Source: Aminobacter anthyllidis (GTDB taxonomy: Bacteria; Pseudomonadota; Alphaproteobacteria; Rhizobiales; Rhizobiaceae). From it: 64,000 bases of DNA. Position 1 is the stretch's first letter; each line of letters starts with the position of its first letter. The stretch is taken from positions 1 through 64,000 of the forward strand of contig NZ_JAFLWW010000017.1 in NCBI RefSeq assembly GCF_018555685.1. The letters run 5' to 3'. The notes beneath the pieces were generated by a model. It was not told where the DNA came from. It saw only the letters and a list, made by a program, of their open reading frames with translations, and did not search any database. Shown piece by piece: positions 1 through 8,048 of this stretch. A program made the translations under genes and the position numbers.

Positions 1-76
1 CCTTACCCCTCCCCACAAGGGGGAGGGGAACGTCGGCGCCTCAGAATCCCCCTCCCCCTTGTGGGGAGGGGTAAGG
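1..76. repeat. Palindromic C/G-rich repeat inside the ligase reading frame
   Basis: Two almost perfect inverted arms of about 29-30 nt (1-29 and 47-76) flank a loop of about 17 nt. Each arm carries a TTGTGGGGAGGGG-type core or its complement. The same core recurs at 16548-16590 and in related forms at about 30.1, 30.8, 46.2 and 55.8 kb. Here it contains no stop in the ligase frame. Confidence 0.85.
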
Positions 77-1417
77 GGTGGGGGTAGCCAGGAGCACGAC
101 CCCAAACCCAAGTCGCAGACACTGGCCGATGTCGTCACCGCTCTTCAGTCGGCCAGCCGCTCCGACGGCCCGGCGGTGCTTGCCCGCCTGCTCGACCAGG
201 CCGAAGTCTCGGCCCGCTTCGCCATCATCAAGCTCGTCACCGGCGGTTTGCGCATCGGCGTCTCCGCCCGCCTTGCCAAGCAGGGGCTGGCCGAATTCGG
301 CACTGTCGACGTCACCGAGATCGAGGAGCTCTGGCACGGCCTTGCGCCGCCTTATGTCGAACTCTTCGCCTGGCTGGAGGGCAAGGCGCCCAAGCCGGAA
401 CAGGCAGCCAAGGCGCCATTCCGGCCGGTGATGCTGTCCAACCCGCTCAGTGACGGCGATCTCGAAAAGCTCGCGCCGGCCGACTATGCCGCCGAGTGGA
501 AATGGGACGGCATCCGCGTCCAGGCGGTGTCGGAGGGCGGCATTCGCCGGCTCTATTCGCGCACCGGCGACGATGTGTCAGGCGCCTTCCCCGATGTCGT
601 CGCCGCGATGAATTTCGACGCCGCGCTCGACGGCGAGCTGCTCGTCGGCGTGCCGCGCGAGGCGACCGGTACCTTCTCCGACCTGCAACAGCGGCTCAAC
701 CGCAAGACCGTGTCGGCCAAGATGCAGGACCGTTATCCCGCCTTCATGCGCTGCTACGATCTGCTCCAGCTCGGCGGCGAGGATTTGCGCGGCCTCGCCT
801 TCACCGAGCGCCGCCAGCGCCTCGAAACCTTCATCGCCACGCTCGACCCCGACCGCTTCGACCTGTCGCCGCTGGTCGCCTTCGACGGCTGGGACCAGCT
901 GGAGGCGATGCGCAGCACGCCGCCCCACCCGATCATCGAGGGCGTCATGCTGAAGCGGCTCGACTCGCCCTACCTCGCCGGTCGCCCCAAGGGCCCGTGG
1001 TTCAAGTGGAAGCGCGACCCACACACGGTCGACGCCGTACTGATGTATGCCCAGCGCGGCCATGGCAAGCGTTCGAGTTTCTACTCCGACTACACTTTTG
1101 GCGTCTGGTCTGGCGCCGAGGGCGCGGAGGAGCTGGTGCCGGTCGGAAAGGCCTATTTCGGCTTCACCGACGACGAGCTCAAACAGATCGACAAGTTCGT
1201 GCGCGACAACACCATCGAGCGTTTCGGCCCGGTGCGCTCGGTGCGCGCCGACAGGGCCAACGGTCTGGTGCTGGAGGTCGCCTTCGAGGGCCTCAACCGC
1301 TCGACGCGCCACAAGTCGGGCGTTGCCATGCGTTTTCCCCGCATCTCGCGCCTGCGCTGGGACAAGCCGCCCGCCGAGGCCGACCGCATCGAAACGCTAC
1401 AGGCGCTGCTGGATTAA
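1..1417 (+). CDS. ATP-dependent DNA ligase (cisplatin-response type), 3' part, 5' end outside window
   Basis: Seals DNA nicks using ATP and probably acts in repair. The reading frame is open from base 2 to a TAA at 1415-1417, so the gene starts upstream of the window. The part seen covers the end of the N-terminal domain (LVTGGLRIGVSARL), the adenylation domain with the KxDG motif (EWKWDGIRVQ; the Lys is the AMP acceptor), a later nucleotidyl-transferase motif (FKWKRD) and the OB-fold domain. The family is usually about 530 aa, so some 60-100 residues should lie upstream. A TTG at 59 could be called as a start, but it lies inside a palindromic repeat and would remove a conserved domain. The repeat (1-76) is translated in frame as a Pro/Gly-rich linker insert. 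In relatives the gene usually sits near a helicase and an exonuclease; these would be upstream. Confidence 0.85.
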   Translation, partial: LTPPHKGEGNVGASESPSPLWGGVRGGGSQEHDPKPKSQTLADVVTALQSASRSDGPAVLARLLDQAEVSARFAIIKLVTGGLRIGVSARLAKQGLAEFGTVDVTEIEELWHGLAPPYVELFAWLEGKAPKPEQAAKAPFRPVMLSNPLSDGDLEKLAPADYAAEWKWDGIRVQAVSEGGIRRLYSRTGDDVSGAFPDVVAAMNFDAALDGELLVGVPREATGTFSDLQQRLNRKTVSAKMQDRYPAFMRCYDLLQLGGEDLRGLAFTERRQRLETFIATLDPDRFDLSPLVAFDGWDQLEAMRSTPPHPIIEGVMLKRLDSPYLAGRPKGPWFKWKRDPHTVDAVLMYAQRGHGKRSSFYSDYTFGVWSGAEGAEELVPVGKAYFGFTDDELKQIDKFVRDNTIERFGPVRSVRADRANGLVLEVAFEGLNRSTRHKSGVAMRFPRISRLRWDKPPAEADRIETLQALLD

Positions 1418-1445
1418 GGCATGATCCCGAAAACTGGATCATGCC
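1418..1445. terminator. Hairpin between convergent genes (shortened rhizobial palindrome)
   Basis: A perfect 10-bp stem (GGCATGATCC / GGATCATGCC) with loop CGAAAACT begins right after the ligase stop codon. Its core resembles the GGCATGATCCCGAAAA palindromes common in Mesorhizobium. It lies between convergent genes and could end transcription either way, but there is no T tract. Confidence 0.6.
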
Positions 1446-1459
1446 CAGCCAAAGCCCAG

Positions 1460-2554
1460 CTACTCGGTCACCGAGACCCTGATCTCGTAGATGTCGACGG
1501 CCTTGCCTTCCTTGGTCAGGTCCGAGTTGATGGCGATGGTGCCGGCGGCGCCGGGCTCCTTGTCGGGCACGTCCATCTCGAACAGGTATTCGCCGCGCTG
1601 GTAGCCGACGAGATAGCGCTTGCGGCCGCAGTCGCCGAGTTCGCCGAAATTGCAGTCGACGGCCATCTGCGTTTCCTTGCCGTCCTCGGCGCGCGCAACG
1701 ATGTCGAACACCGCATGCTTGCCAGCGATCTGTTCGAGCACGCCGCGGCCGACATCGAAGACGATCGCCGAGCCGGTGTTGCCGGAGCGGATACGCAGGA
1801 AGCTGCCCGTGTCATCCTTGGCGACTTCGGCGGAGGTGCCGCTCGGCGCACTGACGTCGGTAGGGTCGGTCGGCGTGAACACGGTGATCCAGTTGCGCGC
1901 CGCGTCGACCGCGCCCGGCCGTGCCGGTCCGGCTTCGGTGGGCGAAAAGTCCTCGCTTTCGAGCTGCTTGGGCGGGTTGTGCACCGAGGTGTCGAGCTCT
2001 TCGGCCGATTTGAACTGGCCCGTCTGCACCGCCCACCACGCACCGATGCCGCCCATGGCAAGTAGCGTCACGGCAAGAAACATCGCCGCGAATGGCCGCC
2101 GTCTTTCAGCCCGCGCGCTGGCCCTGTCGGCCGCGCGCCGTTCCGCCCGGCTGCGCTTTTCGGTGATCTCGACCGGTGGCCCGCCGGGCAAGGTCGCATC
2201 GGGCATGATATCGGGCACGACGGGCGTCACGCCCGCCGCCGGGTTTTCGATGGAGACGGACGGCGCCCGGGCCGCGCCATTGCCGTTGAGCGACACTTCG
2301 GGTGCTGCTGCGGCGTCGGCCGCGCCCAGCGAGACTGCGGGAGCGGCCGGCATGAATTCTGATTCGATCTCGGTGATCGTCGCCTGCAGCGACTTGCGGC
2401 GATTGATCGCCGCCTCGACGGTCATCGCCGGGTTTGCCTTCAGCGCGCGGTCGAGCGCGCCAAATGCGGCGCGATAGACCTTTTCGCGAAACTCGCGGTT
2501 CTCGGGATCGCCCTTTTCGAAAGCGTTCCGGATCGCCTTTTCGATCGAATCCAA
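1460..2554 (-). CDS. Membrane-anchored protein of unknown function
   Basis: I do not recognise a named family. The N-terminal third is charged and soluble (MDSIEKAIRNAFEKGD start), followed by a low-complexity Ala/Pro/Val stretch, an Arg-rich stop-transfer-like segment (RAERRAADRASARAERRR), one transmembrane helix (FAAMFLAVTLLAMGGIGAWW) and a C-terminal domain of about 170 residues, presumably periplasmic, with two cysteines (CNFGELGDC). I chose the TTG at 2554 because GAGGAA lies 6 nt upstream. The open frame extends to 2707, but that would run into the leader of the divergent gene. It converges on the ligase gene. Confidence 0.6.
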   Translation of the reverse strand: MDSIEKAIRNAFEKGDPENREFREKVYRAAFGALDRALKANPAMTVEAAINRRKSLQATITEIESEFMPAAPAVSLGAADAAAAPEVSLNGNGAARAPSVSIENPAAGVTPVVPDIMPDATLPGGPPVEITEKRSRAERRAADRASARAERRRPFAAMFLAVTLLAMGGIGAWWAVQTGQFKSAEELDTSVHNPPKQLESEDFSPTEAGPARPGAVDAARNWITVFTPTDPTDVSAPSGTSAEVAKDDTGSFLRIRSGNTGSAIVFDVGRGVLEQIAGKHAVFDIVARAEDGKETQMAVDCNFGELGDCGRKRYLVGYQRGEYLFEMDVPDKEPGAAGTIAINSDLTKEGKAVDIYEIRVSVTE

Positions 2555-2780
2555 CCGATGTTCCTCGCAACGCGCCTGTGTTGCCAGATGGTTAGCGGCA
2601 GAAAAGGCATCAATCAACGGCGCTGTTAGCGAATTGTCGGCCAAAACAGGGTGCAATGCGCCTTGCGGCCGGCAAAACAACTCGGGCGAGGCTCGCCACC
2701 GATCCATTGTCGAGACGATGCAATCTGTTGTATGGAGTGACGTTTACGGAAACGTCAAAATCTTGCCGGGAGAGACAAGC

Positions 2781-3737
2781 GTGGCTTTGCCTGAAATCCT
2801 CAAGAAGAACTTGCGCATTCCCGTCGTCGGAGCGCCGTTGTTCATCATCTCGCATCCGCCGCTGGTGCTGGCCCAGTGCAAGGCCGGCATCGTCGGTTCC
2901 TTCCCGGCGCTGAATGCTCGCCCCGAAGCCCAGCTCGACGAATGGCTGGCGATGGTGACCGAAGATCTCGCCGCCCATGACGCCGCCAATCCGGATCGGC
3001 CGGCAGCCCCCTTCGCCGTCAACCAGATCGTCCACAAGTCGAACAAGCGCCTCGAGCACGACCTGCGCCTGTGCGTGAAGTACAAGGTACCGATCGTCAT
3101 CTCGTCGCTCGGCGCCGTCGAGGAGGTCAACCAGGCGGTCCACTCCTATGGCGGCATCGTTTTGCACGACATCATCCACGACCGCCACGCCCGCAAGGCG
3201 ATCAAGATGGGCGCCGACGGGCTGATCGCGGTCGCCGCCGGTGCCGGCGGCCATGCCGGTACGCTGTCGCCCTTCGCCCTGATCCAGGAAATCCGCCAGT
3301 GGTTCGACGGCCCGCTGCTGTTGTCGGGTGCCATCGCCAATGGCGGTGCAGTGCTCGCTGCCCAGGCCATGGGTGCCGACCTCGCCTATATCGGCTCGCC
3401 CTTCATCGCCACCGAGGAGGCGCGCGCCTCGGACGCCTACAAGCAGATGATCGTCGAATCCAAGGCCGCCGATATCGTCTACTCCAACCTGTTCACCGGC
3501 ATCCACGGCAACTACCTCAAGGGCTCGGTCCGCGCCGCCGGCATGGACCCCGACAACCTCGCCGTCTCCGATCCCACGCACATGGATTTCGAAGGCGACA
3601 ACAAATACAAGGCCTGGAAGGACATCTGGGGCTGCGGCCAGGGCATCGGCGCGGTCGACAAGGTGGCCCCGGTGGCCGAACTGGTCGAGCGCCTGGCCAG
3701 CGAATATGCCGCCGCCAAGGCCCGCCTCGCCGGCTGA
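2781..3737 (+). CDS. Nitronate monooxygenase (2-nitropropane dioxygenase family)
   Basis: An FMN-dependent TIM-barrel enzyme that oxidises alkyl nitronates, expected in the cytosol. The family is seen in the N-terminal GAPLFIIS strand, the Gly-rich phosphate/FMN-binding region (AAGAGGHAG, in which the His matches the usual catalytic base) and the second phosphate loop (GAIANGGAVLAAQAMGADL). At 318 aa the length is normal. The GTG at 2781 is chosen because GGGAGAG lies 6 nt upstream and the protein then begins directly at the barrel; an upstream ATG at 2634 would add 49 residues with no homologous look. Family members act on nitronates or on other flavin substrates, so the exact substrate is open. 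Confidence 0.88.
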   Translation: MALPEILKKNLRIPVVGAPLFIISHPPLVLAQCKAGIVGSFPALNARPEAQLDEWLAMVTEDLAAHDAANPDRPAAPFAVNQIVHKSNKRLEHDLRLCVKYKVPIVISSLGAVEEVNQAVHSYGGIVLHDIIHDRHARKAIKMGADGLIAVAAGAGGHAGTLSPFALIQEIRQWFDGPLLLSGAIANGGAVLAAQAMGADLAYIGSPFIATEEARASDAYKQMIVESKAADIVYSNLFTGIHGNYLKGSVRAAGMDPDNLAVSDPTHMDFEGDNKYKAWKDIWGCGQGIGAVDKVAPVAELVERLASEYAAAKARLAG

Positions 3738-3922
3738 GTGGAGCCGGCGCGATAGGACGCCTCGTGCTTCCGCCCTCCCTTGACCGGCAGCGGCTTTCCG
3801 CAACGACAGGCGGCGACATGTACGCCTCTTGTCAAAACCCTTCAAAGGCCGCTTGAAATCCGCGCGCAATGAAGTTATCACGCGCTCACTGTCTCGCGCC
3901 CCTCGGGTCGCGAAGCCTGGAA

Positions 3923-3998
3923 GCCGCTTTAGCTCAGTTGGTAGAGCACATCATTCGTAATGATGGGGTCAGGTGTTCGAGTCACCTAAGCGGCACCA
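3923..3998 (+). tRNA. tRNA-Thr (anticodon CGT)
   Basis: A complete 76-nt cloverleaf. The acceptor GCCGCTT pairs with AAGCGGC, the D-loop reads AGCTCAGTTGGTAGAGC, the anticodon stem CATCA/TGATG closes the loop TTCGTAA with anticodon CGT, the T-loop is GTTCGAGTC, and CCA is encoded at the 3' end. It reads Thr codon ACG. It borders an accessory-looking polysaccharide group. Confidence 0.96.
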
Positions 3999-4067
3999 GC
4001 CTACTCAAGAAAATTCAGTTCAATCGACGTAATGCCGCGACTGGCTCGCGCCGCAAGACGTCGTCCC

Positions 4068-4880
4068 TCACCGCCATCCACGAGCATGTTCGGCAAGTTC
4101 GTCGCGTGCACGCGACCATGCTTCGGGCGAAGCGGAAGCCCACTCGGACAAGCGTTGCCGGACCGATGATACCGCGCCCCCGAAATCCCAGTTCTCCGGC
4201 ACGTTTTCGAAGAACGACCGCGAAATCCAGGCCCCGGTAGCTCCGAGGCGCGCATATTGGGCGAAGATGAGGTCGGGAGAAACCGGTAGCGACACATCGT
4301 CTACACGCGCGACCCCACCAATCGAGAAAGGCAGGCGTGCCTTGCTTACTTCGCTCGCCACGGCATCCATCAAGGGCGAGACCAGCACCTCGAAATGATT
4401 GCGTACGCCAAGTTCGAGGCGCAGGTCATTGAGGCCGACCATCACCTCCTGAACACCCGGAACGGCCAGGATCTCGCGGATCCGGACAAGCGCCGACGCG
4501 GTCTCGACTAGGATCATCACCGATGCGCGTCCGTCGACGAGGCGGACAAACGCCTCGACTTCGCCCGCCGTGCGAAAATACGGCAGCATCAGCACTTTCG
4601 CGCCATGGCGCAGCACCGCCTCGACCTCGGCTGCCGTGCCGGGGTTGATCGGATTGACGCGCACGAACAAGTCGGCCCGCCGAAGCGATGCCGCAATGAC
4701 GACGAGGTCTTCAATCGTGTGCCCGGAAAGGCGCGTATTCTGGCCGGCCTGGCGCTCGGCTTTTCCCAGCGTCTCGAGATCGACACCGATCCTTTCGACG
4801 CCGCAACCATCGACATTGGCAGCCAGGGCGGGGTCGTTCGTGATCAGTGTCAGGCGGAATGCATCTCCGAAGCTTGCCAC
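4068..4880 (-). CDS. HpcH/HpaI aldolase / citrate lyase family protein
   Basis: A TIM-barrel aldolase-type protein of 270 aa. The family uses a divalent metal held by Glu and Asp and acts on 2-oxo acids or acyl-CoA thioesters. Candidate ligands are E126 (MILVETASALVRI) and D152 (VGLNDLRLELG), and the barrel phosphate/substrate region is RVNPINPG. The gene ends 12 nt after the neighbouring cupin gene's stop side (4893) and is read in the same direction, so the two form an operon. Given the surrounding glycosyltransferases, it may make or break a sugar-acid precursor; that role is inferred from context only. Confidence 0.75.
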   Translation of the reverse strand: MASFGDAFRLTLITNDPALAANVDGCGVERIGVDLETLGKAERQAGQNTRLSGHTIEDLVVIAASLRRADLFVRVNPINPGTAAEVEAVLRHGAKVLMLPYFRTAGEVEAFVRLVDGRASVMILVETASALVRIREILAVPGVQEVMVGLNDLRLELGVRNHFEVLVSPLMDAVASEVSKARLPFSIGGVARVDDVSLPVSPDLIFAQYARLGATGAWISRSFFENVPENWDFGGAVSSVRQRLSEWASASPEAWSRARDELAEHARGWR

Positions 4881-4892
4881 TCCGAAACGCCC

Positions 4893-5402
4893 TCAGAGAA
4901 TATCGGGGATATCGGTCGAGCGTGGCGAAAGCCGCCAATTATCGGGGTTGTCGTGCTCGTAGAGCTCATCGATGGCATTGATGTAGCCAGCCGGTTCGCC
5001 GCTCTCATTGCGCAGCCCGTGCCAGACGCCGGGTGGTACGATCACCAGGACCGGACGCAGCGCGCCGATGCGCACGAGGTCGGTGGCGCCATAGGTGGAC
5101 GAGCTTTCGCGACCGTCCCACAATGCCAGCTTGATGTTGCCGCCGACGCCGATGAGATGGTCGGTCTGCTTGGCGTGGGCATGCCAATCGGTGACGGCGC
5201 CCGGGTTGAGCTGCACCCAGTTGATCTGGTGGACCGAGATTCCGATCACCGGCCAATCGGACCGGAATATCTCGGTCATGAAGCCGCTGCGCGTCAGCAC
5301 ATTGCCGAGTTCGTGGACCTGGACCCCGGAGATTTTCGGCGCCGCGGCCCGACCGCCGCCCGCAACGACCGTCTGCGGATCCTTGGTGCCGACATACGCC
5401 AT
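4893..5402 (-). CDS. RmlC-like cupin (dTDP-4-dehydrorhamnose 3,5-epimerase family)
   Basis: A 169-aa single-domain cupin. Histidines expected near the active site appear in TDWHAHAKQTDH (about 74-82), and the late VPPGVWHGLRN segment (H128) is typical of the RmlC/sugar 3,5-epimerase fold. True RmlC enzymes are about 180-190 aa with a conserved Tyr/His/Asp set. The match here is partial, so a sugar epimerase or ketoisomerase-like cupin of polysaccharide synthesis is a safer name than rhamnose-specific RmlC. It is the first gene of a two-gene minus-strand operon with the aldolase-like gene. Confidence 0.7.
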   Translation of the reverse strand: MAYVGTKDPQTVVAGGGRAAAPKISGVQVHELGNVLTRSGFMTEIFRSDWPVIGISVHQINWVQLNPGAVTDWHAHAKQTDHLIGVGGNIKLALWDGRESSSTYGATDLVRIGALRPVLVIVPPGVWHGLRNESGEPAGYINAIDELYEHDNPDNWRLSPRSTDIPDIL

Positions 5403-5558
5403 GACGTGATTTTCCCTTCGCTTCGTTCTTTTCGATCAATGTCGCCGTTTATGTTTACAGCAAAGCCGATGCAATGCTCCATAAGCTTGTGACCGTTCAG
5501 CAAATGCTTGCACCATCTGCCATGGCCGGAGCCATTGGCGCTCGCCGGGAAAATGTGA

Positions 5559-6419
5559 ATGAAAATCGATCTGTACACGCGGTGCTGGAACGACGCCGAC
5601 ATGCTGGACTTCATGTTCCGGCACTATGATCGTCTCGTCCAGCGCTACGTCGTGTTCGACGACGGCTCGACCGATGCATCGCTGGACATATTGCGCTCCA
5701 ACCCGAAGGTCGACCTGCGCCCGATGCCGACTTACAGCGACCCCGAATCCCGCGTCGCCTCGGGTCTGGCCGTCCTCGACAGCTGCTGGCATGAAAGTCG
5801 CGGGTTGGCGGATTGGGTGATCGTCACAGACATCGACGAGCATCTGTGGCATCGCGACCTTGATGCATATCTTTGCCGCCAGAAGAACGACGGCGTGACG
5901 ATTATTCCCGCCCTCGGCTTCCAGATGCTGTCCGACCATTTCCCCGGCCGGGACTGCCTGCTCACTGAGACGGTGACAACAGGCGCGCCATCGCCTGTGA
6001 TGAACAAGATGAACATCTTTTCGCCTGATGACATCGAGGCAACTCACTTCACCGTAGGCAGGCATTCCGCGTCGCCACAGGGGAATGTCGTTGCTCCCGC
6101 CCGCGACGAGTTGCTTTTGCTTCACTACAAGTTCCTGGACTTCGAGCGCACCTACCAGCGCCTCAAACAAAGCCTCACGCGGCAGAGGGCCAAGGATCTC
6201 GCCTTGAAATGGGGCGTTCAATATTCGTGGTCGACTGACGAGCTGCGCCAAAACTGGAACGAGGTTGTGGCCCACATCGTCGAGACGTCAAACCCCGACC
6301 TGCAACTTTCCGAGATGCATGCCGGGCCCCATTGGTGGGATGTCCACCGGCTGGCCGCTGCTCCAAGCCCGGTGACGCGCTGGCGGCGCTGGTGGCCGTT
6401 CGGTTCGGCCAGATCATAA
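5559..6419 (+). CDS. Family 2-like glycosyltransferase
   Basis: Transfers a sugar from a nucleotide donor, probably to a surface glycan or lipid carrier at the inner membrane face. The nucleotide-binding strand (YVVFDDGSTDAS, 30-41) and the metal-binding DxD motif (VTDIDEHLW, D91/D93) are clear. The 286-aa length and short N-terminus fit the Glyco_tranf_2_4 type. There are no membrane helices. It is transcribed away from the RmlC-like/aldolase pair across a 156-nt AT-richer gap that probably holds divergent promoters. Donor and acceptor cannot be read from the sequence. Confidence 0.8.
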   Translation: MKIDLYTRCWNDADMLDFMFRHYDRLVQRYVVFDDGSTDASLDILRSNPKVDLRPMPTYSDPESRVASGLAVLDSCWHESRGLADWVIVTDIDEHLWHRDLDAYLCRQKNDGVTIIPALGFQMLSDHFPGRDCLLTETVTTGAPSPVMNKMNIFSPDDIEATHFTVGRHSASPQGNVVAPARDELLLLHYKFLDFERTYQRLKQSLTRQRAKDLALKWGVQYSWSTDELRQNWNEVVAHIVETSNPDLQLSEMHAGPHWWDVHRLAAAPSPVTRWRRWWPFGSARS

Positions 6420-6547
6420 GACGGCAAATGAGACGCGGTGCGGCTGTCGCCTTCAGGGTGCGCCTGGTGTCCATGCATCTGCAACAGACCCTTGCCACGG
6501 CTGGCGACATATCGCTTGACTTGGCCCGGCCCGCCTATAGCTTGCCG

Positions 6548-6724
6548 CTCGGTTATGGTTCTTTCGCTTTCGGGCGGGAGCTAAGAGGGAATTCGGTGCA
6601 ACACCGAAGCTGCCCCGCAACTGTAAGCGGCGAGCCGCATTGCCAATTTTGTCACTGGCTTCATTGGCCGGGAAGACAGGCGATGAGGCTGGGACCCGCG
6701 AGCCAGGAGACCTGCCTGACCGAG
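6548..6724 (+). ncRNA. Cobalamin (adenosylcobalamin) riboswitch
   Basis: The consensus B12 aptamer elements occur in order: GGGAATTCGGTG, CTGCCCCGCAACTGTAAGCGG, CACTGG, CCGGGAAG, and the B12 box GAGCCAGGAGACCTGCC. A P1-like closing stem pairs CTCGGT (6548-6553) with ACCGAG (6719-6724). The next segment (about 6728-6755) can form GTTCCG...CGGAAC, a possible expression platform. It precedes the chelatase-like gene at 6849, which it presumably represses when B12 is plentiful. Confidence 0.95.
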
Positions 6725-6848
6725 TGATGTTCCGTGGGCGGGGTGTACCACCGGAACGCAGGTTCGTGCAGGCGGCCATATCGGCCTTTGCCTTTCACCA
6801 GCATGCGTTGCCGCAATCCCCACCGCGATCAGGCCAGGGATAGACCGT

Positions 6849-7664
6849 TTGCCTATTGCTGAAATCGAGACCGCGCCGTTACCGCCCAAACGCGCCGTCG
6901 TGCTCATCGCCAAATCGGCCTTCGCCGCCGCCCCGCACAAGCAGATGCAGCGGCTCGCCGATCTCGCCGCGACGTTGCCGGGCGTCGATCACGCGAGCTT
7001 CGGCTTCACCGAACAGGGAACGCCGTCGCTGCGCGAAGCACTTGTGACACTTCGCCAGGGCGAGTTTTCCGACATCCTGCTCTTGCCGCTGATGCTGCCG
7101 GTCGAACCGAGCTTTACCGCCTGGCTCACTAAGTCGCTGCGCCGCTGGCAGGTCGAGGACGACCTGCCCTGGCCGCATGTGCGCATCGCCCATGGCCTTG
7201 CCGAAAGCCCGTTGCTGCCTGCGCTGATGGCCGAGCTTGTCGCCGGTGGCGACGCGGCATCGCCGGTCCCGCCGCTCGAGAAGCTGACGCCAGAGGGCTC
7301 GCTGGTTCCGGCGCAGAAACGGCGCGTGCTGGTCTGCCAGGGCGGCCCGTGCAACGCCGCCGGCGCCGACCTGGTCTGGGGCCACCTGCGCAACCAGCAG
7401 GAACGGCTGAAGCTGCGTGTGACCGGCGACGGAACCATGACCGCCAAGTCGACCTGCCTCGGCCCCTGCAACCTGGCACCCGTGCTGCAGGTCTTTCCCG
7501 AGGGCACCTACTATGGCGGCGTCACCGAAGCCGCCATCGACCGCATCATCACCGAGCACCTGCTCGGCGGCGTGGCGGTCGAGGATTTCGCCTACCAGCC
7601 CACCGGCCGCAAGCAGGTGCTGCGTGACGGGCCGGCCACAGGCGGCGGCGAGCAAGCGCGGTAG
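6849..7664 (+). CDS. CbiX-like chelatase domain fused to a [2Fe-2S] ferredoxin-like domain
   Basis: Residues about 15-135 resemble the CbiX/SirB class II tetrapyrrole chelatase fold. Residues about 157-240 form a thioredoxin-like [2Fe-2S] domain with four cysteines (C163, C168, C203, C207) in CQGGPC and CLGPC. Class II chelatases normally have an HGS-type catalytic His near the N-terminus and a second His in the middle; here these places read LIAKSAF and LMLPVEPSF, so both are missing. The TTG start is preceded by an AGGGA-like site. The upstream B12 riboswitch ties it to cobalt/corrin metabolism: metal delivery, a chelatase partner or a redox role are all possible. It stands alone, without other cob genes in the window. 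Confidence 0.75.
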   Translation: MPIAEIETAPLPPKRAVVLIAKSAFAAAPHKQMQRLADLAATLPGVDHASFGFTEQGTPSLREALVTLRQGEFSDILLLPLMLPVEPSFTAWLTKSLRRWQVEDDLPWPHVRIAHGLAESPLLPALMAELVAGGDAASPVPPLEKLTPEGSLVPAQKRRVLVCQGGPCNAAGADLVWGHLRNQQERLKLRVTGDGTMTAKSTCLGPCNLAPVLQVFPEGTYYGGVTEAAIDRIITEHLLGGVAVEDFAYQPTGRKQVLRDGPATGGGEQAR

Positions 7665-8048
7665 AAGCGTTCCGACGCCGACCGCTTGGGTGCCGGGGCC
7701 TTTGGCGGCCGGGGCAGGATACAGGCATTCCGGCGCCCCCGGCCACGGGTTCACCAACAGGCACCATGCACCCAAAAAAGTCGGGAAAATCATGATGGCG
7801 GCGGGCGCCGGATCCGACGTCGGCGCAAACCACTACGAAGCTTGGTCGTGGGAACACAGAGCGGCCTCCGGCGCTTGCGGCGGACGAGCCGAGACAGCCT
7901 GTGGTCGCATGAGGGGTGTTGAATATCTCGCTACCCTGACGTAACCAAACCAAGCGCGACGTTGGCACCTTCGCGATGGCTGCACCGAGTTCATAGGTTA
8001 CGTTTGACAAATCATCTACGGCTCACAGCTTCAAAGCTACCATCGAAC
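7665..8048 (+). other. 384-nt spacer with no clear gene
   Basis: It lies between the riboswitch-controlled gene and the sulfotransferase. The first half is GC-rich, the second half AT-richer. Small frames on both strands look like shadows. I see no strong hairpin followed by T residues. A promoter for the sulfotransferase gene probably lies in the last 120 nt, but I cannot define boxes. Confidence 0.4.

Noticed and set aside
3999-4067. Integrated element with attachment sites at the tRNA
   Set aside because: No integrase and no second copy of the tRNA 3' end was found in the window.
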